NCBI GenBank assembly: GCA_029939895.1
Contig: JAOZSB010000012.1
Coordinates: forward strand, 1 to 35,645
Direction of reading: 5' to 3'
Length of the DNA stretch: 35,645 nucleotides
Origin: Desulfobacterales bacterium
Lineage (GTDB): Bacteria; Desulfobacterota; Desulfobacteria; Desulfobacterales; JAOZSB01
Position numbers and translations under genes: made by a program. Of this stretch, positions 28,863 to 35,645 are shown piece by piece; positions within the stretch are counted from its first letter, which is position 1; every line of letters begins with the position of its first letter. Under the pieces are notes generated by a model. It was not told the origin of the DNA. It saw only the letters and a program-made list of their open reading frames with translations, and ran no database searches.

Positions 28863-31073
28863 ATGATTTATAACATGAATACCCGCATTTCCTTTTCAGG
28901 ATTGTGCGCAAGGTTTTTTTGCGTATTTGTTTTTATGTCGGCCCTGTTATCGGGCTGCGCAGACTGGAGCGACAGGAGGCACAGAACAGAAGCCCCAAAA
29001 TGGAGCCAGGAAGGCGGGCTGATGACTTCTGGTCAATTCAGGGGGCTGTGCATTGAAGACCTGGACAACGATGGAAACCTTGATGTGGTCGGTGGTGCGT
29101 CAAGTCCGGGTACGGTCGTCATATGGTACGGCGACGGCACAGGCGTTCTTTCCAATCCCCAGTATCTGGCTGTCCAGGGTGATGTAAGGGCGGTTGCGGT
29201 TGGTGATTTTGATGAAAACGGCCTCAAGGACATTGCCCTGTCTATTCAGCGTGATGCCTCTGGTGTTATGGTATGGATGAACAACCCGGATCATAAGTGG
29301 AAGGTGGGCCTAAATCCAATAGAAGTTAACAATTACGAAGGTCTTGAGGTAGCTGATGTCAACAATGACGGACATCTTGACATATTAGCTGCCAATTCTA
29401 CATCTGACCTTCAAGGCGGCGTTCAGGTCTGGCTGGGGGATGGCAAGGGAAGATGGCCCCTTGAGAGCGGCCCGACAATAACCGGCAAATTCATGGACGT
29501 AATAACAGCCGATGTGAACTCAGATGGAAAGCTCGATATTGTAGGAGCTGGCTGGGGAACCTTTGGTTTTCTCAAGGTGTGGTTTGGTGATGGCGCAGGC
29601 GACTGGGCAGCCAGCAAACCAATTGCAAAGGGCGATTTTTTCGGACTCAGCATTGATGATCTTAACGGTGACGGGTTCATGGATATACTGGCAGGCTCCC
29701 ACAAGAGTGGAATCCAGATATACCACGGTAACGGCAATGGGGGATTTGCTCCCCAGCAGCACCCTGAATACAAAAAATCTTTCTGGAAGGTCATGGCCAT
29801 TGATATTGACGGTGACGGCAGAAAGGATCTTATTGGCAGCTCCCTGATCGGGGAAGGCATTGGCGTGTGGAAACGGACAACCAGCCTGGTGGGCCATGCT
29901 ATTTTAAGGTGGGACAAGTTCGATGGGCCCCTGCCGGATTCAGGCACATACTATGAAATTATCTTAACCGACCTTGACAAGGACGGACTGACAGATATTT
30001 GTGCAGCCAGCTTTGGTGAAGGCATCAAGGTATGGCTCGGCAAAGAAGGAACCGCAAAAATCACAACACTTGCCAAGGACATTGCAAATCTGTCCATTGA
30101 AAGCGAAAGCTACAACTACGGCAATATAAAAGAAAACAATGTTTTTGTAACCAATGAAGCCGGGCTTCCTGAATATAAAATCGGGCCTGGCGATACTTTG
30201 ACCGTTACTCTCTGGAAGGGAACAACGGGCGAAAAAGAAGACATAATAGTACGGGCCGATGGAAAAATCTCCTTTGGATTTGTTGAGGATCTCAAAATTT
30301 CCAAGATGACAACCACCCAGCTTGACGATAAGCTTACCGAGCTTCTAAAAAAATATATTAAATATCCAAAACTCGATGTAATAGTGAAGCAGTTCAGAAG
30401 CAAGTATGTCCGTTTTTCAGGGGAAGTGTTAATCAACCCGAACTTTAAATCCGGCCCTGGAAAATACGAACTTGATGGCAAAACCTCTATTTTGGAAAAA
30501 CTGGCAAAGGCTGGAGGGCCGACAGTAAAAGCAAACATGAGAGATGTAAGGGTGAGGCGGGCAAACGGCCAGTCCTTTAACCTGAACCTGTATAAGGCCA
30601 TGCAGGGAGACACCAGCCAGGATATGGTTCTTGATGATGATGATTTTATCTTCCTGCCCACGCTTTCACCCCAGAGGAACAGGGTTTATATTTTTGGGCA
30701 GATTGCAAAACCTGGTGTCTATCCATTCAAGGACACCCAGTTGATGATGTTTGATGCCATTTCCCAGGCAGGCGGATACACGCTTTTTGCCAAACCCCAG
30801 TATACAAGGATTGTGAGGGGAGATCCAACCAGGCCGCAGGTACTTAATGTGGATCTGAAGAGGCTGCTGACCGATGGGGATCAGACCCAGAACATCGGGC
30901 TTGTAAATGGAGACCTTGTGTATGTACCCAGAAGCTTTATGGGCGATGTTAACAGCTTCCTCCAGAAGGTTGGCCCGCTTATCAACATACTCTCTACTCC
31001 GGCACGGATCAAAGCCGGCATTATCTCTGTTGACGATACTGCAAATGATCCATTGGGCAGCGAATTGAAATAA
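28863..31073 (+). CDS. Lipoprotein with N-terminal FG-GAP/VCBS repeats fused to a C-terminal Wza-type polysaccharide export (Poly_export + SLBB) domain
   Basis: Lipobox-like LLSGC; repeated DxDxDGxxDI motifs (DLDNDGNLDVV, DVNNDGHLDIL, DVNSDGKLDIV, DLNGDGFMDIL, DIDGDGRKDLI, DLDKDGLTDIC); then YKIGPGDTLTVTLWK and SLBB-like VYIFGQIAKPGVYPF. ORF track start 28842 is TTG. Confidence 0.88.
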   Translation: MIYNMNTRISFSGLCARFFCVFVFMSALLSGCADWSDRRHRTEAPKWSQEGGLMTSGQFRGLCIEDLDNDGNLDVVGGASSPGTVVIWYGDGTGVLSNPQYLAVQGDVRAVAVGDFDENGLKDIALSIQRDASGVMVWMNNPDHKWKVGLNPIEVNNYEGLEVADVNNDGHLDILAANSTSDLQGGVQVWLGDGKGRWPLESGPTITGKFMDVITADVNSDGKLDIVGAGWGTFGFLKVWFGDGAGDWAASKPIAKGDFFGLSIDDLNGDGFMDILAGSHKSGIQIYHGNGNGGFAPQQHPEYKKSFWKVMAIDIDGDGRKDLIGSSLIGEGIGVWKRTTSLVGHAILRWDKFDGPLPDSGTYYEIILTDLDKDGLTDICAASFGEGIKVWLGKEGTAKITTLAKDIANLSIESESYNYGNIKENNVFVTNEAGLPEYKIGPGDTLTVTLWKGTTGEKEDIIVRADGKISFGFVEDLKISKMTTTQLDDKLTELLKKYIKYPKLDVIVKQFRSKYVRFSGEVLINPNFKSGPGKYELDGKTSILEKLAKAGGPTVKANMRDVRVRRANGQSFNLNLYKAMQGDTSQDMVLDDDDFIFLPTLSPQRNRVYIFGQIAKPGVYPFKDTQLMMFDAISQAGGYTLFAKPQYTRIVRGDPTRPQVLNVDLKRLLTDGDQTQNIGLVNGDLVYVPRSFMGDVNSFLQKVGPLINILSTPARIKAGIISVDDTANDPLGSELK

Positions 31074-31204
31074 TAATCAGGTGGCAGTGGTTTTTAGACC
31101 CGGACAACGGGGGCAAATAAATTCAGCTCGAAACAATCTGAAATTTCAGGTTTTTTGAAAATATATGTTTTTTGATGGTTGTAAATAAGGAGTTCAGCTA
31201 AAAA

Positions 31205-33511
31205 ATGGCCCAGTATGATGTAGACTTAAGAGAATATTGGCGAATACTTCAAAAGAGGAAGTATTTTGTTATTCTCATGGTCGTTCTTGTCAGTATATTC
31301 AGTTACGGGTTTGCAAAGCTCAAGGAGCCTATCCCGCTATACCAGACAAGCTCTGCCATTAAAATAGAGCGCACCTCAAACATGGCAAATGTTATGGGGG
31401 GCGGCTTCTATGCCCAGTCTGAAAAAATAACTACCCATGCCTTTATTTTAACCAGTTTTCCTGTGATTCTTAAAACCGCCCAGGTGCTTGGCTGGCTGCC
31501 AAAGGACCTTACAATGGATGATGCCCAGACATCCCAATCTTCTCTGGCTGTTCTCCAAAGGCTCAAATCCATAGTTGCTGCAATTCAGCAGCCAGGGACA
31601 AACGTTTTAAATATTCGTGTCATATCCACAAGTGCAGAGGAAGCCGCCGCAGTTGCCAATGCCCTTGCAGTGACTTACAAAAATCACAACGTACAGCAAA
31701 AAAATAAGCAGGTCTTTGAAATGAGAGCGTTTCTTGAAGCCCAGCTTGGACTCACCGAAGCCAAGCTCAGGGAGGCTGAAGAAAATCTTCAGTCCTTCAA
31801 GGAAAACTACTCACTTGTAAATCTTGACATGCAGGCAGTCAATTCTCTGAACAGGCTGATAAACATCGAGGAGGAATATCAACAGACCGCAAGACTCAAG
31901 GATGAAATTGGCCTTCAGATTAAGATGATGGAAGATAAGGGCAAGAAAAGCGGAGGCTCTGAAAAGATTTTTCTTCCTGATTTTGCCAATTCACCTATAC
32001 AGGGGTTTAACGCCAAGCTTAGGGAGCTAACGCTCCAGCGGCAGACCCTTCTTTTTGAATTCACACAACAGCATCCACTGGTGCTGGAGATAAACGATAA
32101 AATAAATGCAGTAATTCTTGAGACAAATCGTGAACTTAAATCAATGTATGACAATCTCATCAGCAAGGAGAATGTTCTCAAGAAAAAATATATGAAGTTG
32201 AAAGAGGATACCGGCAACGTCCCGGAACGGACACTGCAACTTAACAGGCTGGAAAGGGAATTAAACCTCCAGGAAACGCTCTTTGCCGAGCTGAAGACCA
32301 AACACCAGGAAGTTCTGATCCAGGAATCAGGCAAGGTTCAGGAAGTATCGGTTGTACGTCCGGCGGTTGTTCCTTCTTTCCCGATTAACGTACCCTCAAA
32401 AATCCTCATTGTATTTACCGGTATCATAATGGGGCTTATACTTGGTGTTGTTTTTGCTTTTATTTCAGAAACACTTGATACTTCCATAGGAACAATTGAA
32501 GATATTGAAGGCCTGCTTAAAGTCCCGGTTATTGGCGTTATCCCCCAGCTTGAGATTGAGGACAGGGAAAAAAGCCAGGTGGGTAAAGTTGAAAAGGGAG
32601 GCCGTGGAAGACACCTTATCACCCACTTTGAACCAAGATCCCTTGCTGCTGAGGCATTTAGATCCTTAAGAACCAACCTCAAGTTTATAAGCGTAGAAAC
32701 AAAGGGAAAAGTATATCTTGTTACCAGTTCTTTTGTTCAGGAAGGAAAGACATTCAGCATAGTTAACCTTGCACTGAGTATGGCACAGGCAGGCCAGCGG
32801 GTGCTTCTTGTTGAATGTGACCTTAGAAAACCCAGGGTTCACGCCATGTTTGGGCTTAATAAAGAACCGGGCCTTACCGATTACGTTCTTGGCAGTTATC
32901 ACTGGAAAGAGATTATCTGCTCCATCACAGACGTAATGCTTGGAGACTTTGAGATAGAGGACATCCTTAGAACACCGGGCCTTGACAACATGAACATTGT
33001 AACAAGCGGGGCCAACCCTCCCAACCCTTCTGAAATTTTGAATTCAAAAAAATTCAGAGATTTTTTAAAGGAAATCCGTGATGATTACGACATAATTTTC
33101 ATTGATACGCCTCCTGTACTTCCTGTAACAGACCCATCGGAAGTCGCACCAAATGCCGATGGCGTAATCATGGTCTATAAGGTCGGATTGATCGCAAGAG
33201 GAGTTCTGAAAAGAGCCAAGGCATCCCTGGACAACGTAAACGCAAACGTTGTAGGCGTTATACTAAATAACATCAAACCGGAAACCGGGCCGGATTACTT
33301 TAAGTACCACACCCAGTACTATTATGATATTCCCAAGAAAGGCAGCCCAGGAAAAGGCAAGAAGGCAGTTGGCGATATAACCCAGAAAGTAAAGAAATCA
33401 ATTCGCCCCTCAAAAAAGAAGTTCAGAATCGCTGCAATGCTCCTGGCCATGAGTTTTATGGCTCTGGGAATATTTTACCGGGATATTGCGCGGGTGCTTG
33501 GCCTGGAATAA
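31205..33511 (+). CDS. Wzc/GumC-type chain-length determinant and tyrosine autokinase
   Basis: Wzz N-terminus (DLREYWRILQKRKYFVILMVVLVSIFSY), coiled-coil, kinase motifs SSFVQEGKTFSIVNLA, LLVECDLRKPRVH, DYDIIFIDTPP, Tyr cluster YHTQYYYD. Confidence 0.92.
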   Translation: MAQYDVDLREYWRILQKRKYFVILMVVLVSIFSYGFAKLKEPIPLYQTSSAIKIERTSNMANVMGGGFYAQSEKITTHAFILTSFPVILKTAQVLGWLPKDLTMDDAQTSQSSLAVLQRLKSIVAAIQQPGTNVLNIRVISTSAEEAAAVANALAVTYKNHNVQQKNKQVFEMRAFLEAQLGLTEAKLREAEENLQSFKENYSLVNLDMQAVNSLNRLINIEEEYQQTARLKDEIGLQIKMMEDKGKKSGGSEKIFLPDFANSPIQGFNAKLRELTLQRQTLLFEFTQQHPLVLEINDKINAVILETNRELKSMYDNLISKENVLKKKYMKLKEDTGNVPERTLQLNRLERELNLQETLFAELKTKHQEVLIQESGKVQEVSVVRPAVVPSFPINVPSKILIVFTGIIMGLILGVVFAFISETLDTSIGTIEDIEGLLKVPVIGVIPQLEIEDREKSQVGKVEKGGRGRHLITHFEPRSLAAEAFRSLRTNLKFISVETKGKVYLVTSSFVQEGKTFSIVNLALSMAQAGQRVLLVECDLRKPRVHAMFGLNKEPGLTDYVLGSYHWKEIICSITDVMLGDFEIEDILRTPGLDNMNIVTSGANPPNPSEILNSKKFRDFLKEIRDDYDIIFIDTPPVLPVTDPSEVAPNADGVIMVYKVGLIARGVLKRAKASLDNVNANVVGVILNNIKPETGPDYFKYHTQYYYDIPKKGSPGKGKKAVGDITQKVKKSIRPSKKKFRIAAMLLAMSFMALGIFYRDIARVLGLE

Positions 33512-33573
33512 AGGCGGACAGATTCATACAGTTAAATCATATTAAATACGAGAATAAGGGAAAGCAATAAGCC

Positions 33574-34983
33574 GTGAGACTCCTTTATATTCCCATACTT
33601 TTTTTGCTGGCAATTGGCACAGCAATAATGACCACGCAGTACTCCTTTAATTTTATGCTGATTGCGGTTGCCGGCATAACAATCTTTATTGCAATTTTTA
33701 TCAACGCACAGGTCGGTCTATATATTCTTATTCTTTCCATGCTCCTTTCCCCGGAAATAATGATGGGGGATACTGCATCCGCAGGAACCCTGGGCAGGGG
33801 TGTAACCCTGCGTGTGGATGACTTTCTTCTTGCTATCATCGTTTTTAGTTATTTTGCGAGAAATGCAGTAGTCAAGGAAGCTGGGCTTTTTATGCGTACT
33901 CCTATCAACCGTGCTATTGCACTGTATATATGCGCATTCATACTTTCCACCGGCTTTGGAATCATGGCAGGCAGGGTCAGCATCAAATCCGGGTTTTTCT
34001 TCTGCCTCAAGTATATTGAATACTTTATCGTTTACTTCATGATGGTTAACCATGCTGATAATAAGGACCAGATCCAGAGATTTATTATCTTCATGTTTGG
34101 CACATGCTTCATAGCATCCCTTGTTGGAATTGCACAGATCCCCGGCGGAGAAAGAATCAGCGCACCCTTTGAAGGAGAAGAAGGGGAGCCGAATACTTTT
34201 GGCGGATACCTCATGTTTATCGGAGCAATAGCTGTGGGCATTCTGCTGAAGGTGGAGGACAGAAAGGCGCAAATAGCCCTTGTTATTCTGGGCCTGGCAA
34301 TTTTGCCGACATTTTTATACACCCAGTCCCGATCATCCTATGCTGCTGCTGTTGCAGCATCATTTATTCTTGCGTTAACTACGAATAAAAAACCCCTGGC
34401 AGTGGGTTTAGTTGTGGTTGGTCTCCTTATAAGTCCTTTGTTCCTGCCAAAGGAGGTGAAGGAACGAATTCTGTTCACTTTCACCCAGGCAGAGGAGGAA
34501 GGACAGCTCAATGTAGGTGGTCTTAACATCGACACCTCTGCATCTGCCAGGATAATGGATCAGAAAGAAGCTTTTAAAGCATGGACAAAACATCCTATTA
34601 TGGGACATGGTGTTACGGGCTATGGGTTTATTGATGCCCAGCTCCCGAAAATACTTGTTGAAACAGGGCTGGTAGGCCTTGCTGCTTTTCTCTATCTGAT
34701 TTTTTCCATCTACAAGATGGCAGTTGTTAACCTGATGCTTGTTCAGACAAATTATTACAAGGGGATTATTGGCGGTTTTCTTGCCGGTTTTACCGGGTTG
34801 CTGATTCATTCAATCGGGTCAAATACTTTCATTATCGTACGAATAATGGAGCCGTTCTGGTTCATGGCCGGAATTATAACCTTTCTGCCTGAACTTGAAT
34901 CGGGTAAGCTCCGGGATGATTCAGATGATGAAGAAGATGACAAGCCGCAATTCGTTAGAACTGTCGGCATCAGGCGTTTTTAA
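33574..34983 (+). CDS. O-antigen ligase/Wzy-type polymerase family membrane protein
   Basis: Multi-TM protein with Wzy_C-like region (YTQSRSSYAAAVAASF; HPIMGHGVTGYGFIDAQLPKILVETGLVGLAAFL); GTG start. Confidence 0.82.
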   Translation: MRLLYIPILFLLAIGTAIMTTQYSFNFMLIAVAGITIFIAIFINAQVGLYILILSMLLSPEIMMGDTASAGTLGRGVTLRVDDFLLAIIVFSYFARNAVVKEAGLFMRTPINRAIALYICAFILSTGFGIMAGRVSIKSGFFFCLKYIEYFIVYFMMVNHADNKDQIQRFIIFMFGTCFIASLVGIAQIPGGERISAPFEGEEGEPNTFGGYLMFIGAIAVGILLKVEDRKAQIALVILGLAILPTFLYTQSRSSYAAAVAASFILALTTNKKPLAVGLVVVGLLISPLFLPKEVKERILFTFTQAEEEGQLNVGGLNIDTSASARIMDQKEAFKAWTKHPIMGHGVTGYGFIDAQLPKILVETGLVGLAAFLYLIFSIYKMAVVNLMLVQTNYYKGIIGGFLAGFTGLLIHSIGSNTFIIVRIMEPFWFMAGIITFLPELESGKLRDDSDDEEDDKPQFVRTVGIRRF

Positions 34984-35024
34984 ACAAATAAACTTAAGGT
35001 CCCCGGTTGCAGGGCATATAACAA

Positions 35025-35300
35025 ATGAACAGCGAATCAATACCATCAATCAATGCAGCAACCGTCTATCGTGAAGAATTTGATGACAGTGCAATTCTTT
35101 TTGACCCTGATGGTGATACGATTTTTGGTCTTGATACTATCGGGATGATAGTATATGGATTTATTGACGGCAAAAAAACATTAGGACAGATTGCTGATGA
35201 AGCTGACCTTGTGTTTGACGCTTCAGGCAAAAACATATTGGAAGATATTACTAATTTCATTACAGATCTTTGTGAAAAAGGTTTCATAAAGATGCTGTAA
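35025..35300 (+). CDS. PqqD-family (RRE-like) protein
   Basis: DDSAILFDPDGDTIFGLDTIGMIVYGFIDGKKTLGQIADEADLVFD... matches the PqqD-type winged-helix fold pattern. Confidence 0.75.
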   Translation: MNSESIPSINAATVYREEFDDSAILFDPDGDTIFGLDTIGMIVYGFIDGKKTLGQIADEADLVFDASGKNILEDITNFITDLCEKGFIKML

Positions 35301-35319
35301 ATTTCATTTGGAGGAAAAA

Positions 35320-35601
35320 ATGGCTAAGGCAAAAGCAAGACACATACTTGTGAAAACAGAAGAAGAATGTATTGAACTGAAAACAAAAATCGAAAACGGC
35401 GAAAACTTTGCAGATTTAGCAAAAAATCATTCTTCATGCCCCTCAGGTGCCAAGGGCGGCGATCTGGGAATATTCAGGCCAGGAGAAATGGTTGCAGAAT
35501 TCGATGCAGTAGTTTTTAACGAAGAAGTCGGCAAGGTTCACGGGCCCGTAAAAACCGATTTTGGTTATCACCTGTTAGAGGTTTTGAAAAGAGAAGACTA
35601 A
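35320..35601 (+). CDS. PpiC/parvulin-type peptidyl-prolyl cis-trans isomerase
   Basis: MAKAKARHILVKTEEEC...FADLAKNHSSCPSGAKGGDLGIFRPGEMVAEFDAVVF...KTDFGYHLLEV; GGAGG RBS before ATG 35320. Confidence 0.93.
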   Translation: MAKAKARHILVKTEEECIELKTKIENGENFADLAKNHSSCPSGAKGGDLGIFRPGEMVAEFDAVVFNEEVGKVHGPVKTDFGYHLLEVLKRED

Positions 35602-35645
35602 AACAAAGTCCAGGTATGCGTTTTAATAAATTGCAGGTTTTTTAA

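Noticed and set aside
29423-29947. 174-aa and overlapping minus-strand ORFs opposite FG-GAP repeats
   Set aside because: Pro/Ser-rich antisense translation of the repeats; not a plausible protein.
31128-31160. CTGAAATTTCAG followed by GTTTTTT as terminator after the export fusion gene
   Set aside because: Stem is only ~4 bp with an AATT loop; likely chance palindrome.
33718-34272. 184-aa minus-strand ORF opposite the Wzy-like gene
   Set aside because: Antisense of a membrane protein gene; composition not protein-like.

Overview
The window reads as chromosomal DNA from a Gram-negative bacterium, plausibly a Deltaproteobacterium/Desulfobacterota; this taxonomic guess rests only on gene content and style. 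Positions ~7.0-35.0 kb form one large, mostly + strand exopolysaccharide/capsule locus. It encodes a Wzx-type flippase, a sulfotransferase, at least six glycosyltransferases (GT2, GT4 and GT9 types), two asparagine-synthase-like amidotransferases, a WbqC protein, a PIG-L deacetylase, a WecA/MraY-like initiating phosphotransferase, a degenerate HD-GYP protein, an ExeA-like AAA ATPase, an FG-GAP/VCBS + Wza-type export fusion, a Wzc-type tyrosine autokinase and a Wzy/O-antigen-ligase-type polymerase. It is followed by a PqqD-like protein and a parvulin. Two tandem bacteriohemerythrin genes sit inside the locus; the first has one in-frame TGA. The left ~6.5 kb holds small unknown proteins, a STAS protein, selD-yedF, an SDR oxidoreductase and a periplasmic solute-binding protein. 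selD itself carries an in-frame TGA (Sec codon 18), missed by the ORF track, followed by a SECIS-like hairpin. The best leads are the SelD selenoprotein, the TGA-interrupted hemerythrin in a genome that appears to use selenocysteine, the FG-GAP/Wza fusion, and a structured leader near position 311-437. I did not see a clearly undescribed defence or mobile system. No rRNA, tRNA, CRISPR array or transposase was recognised.
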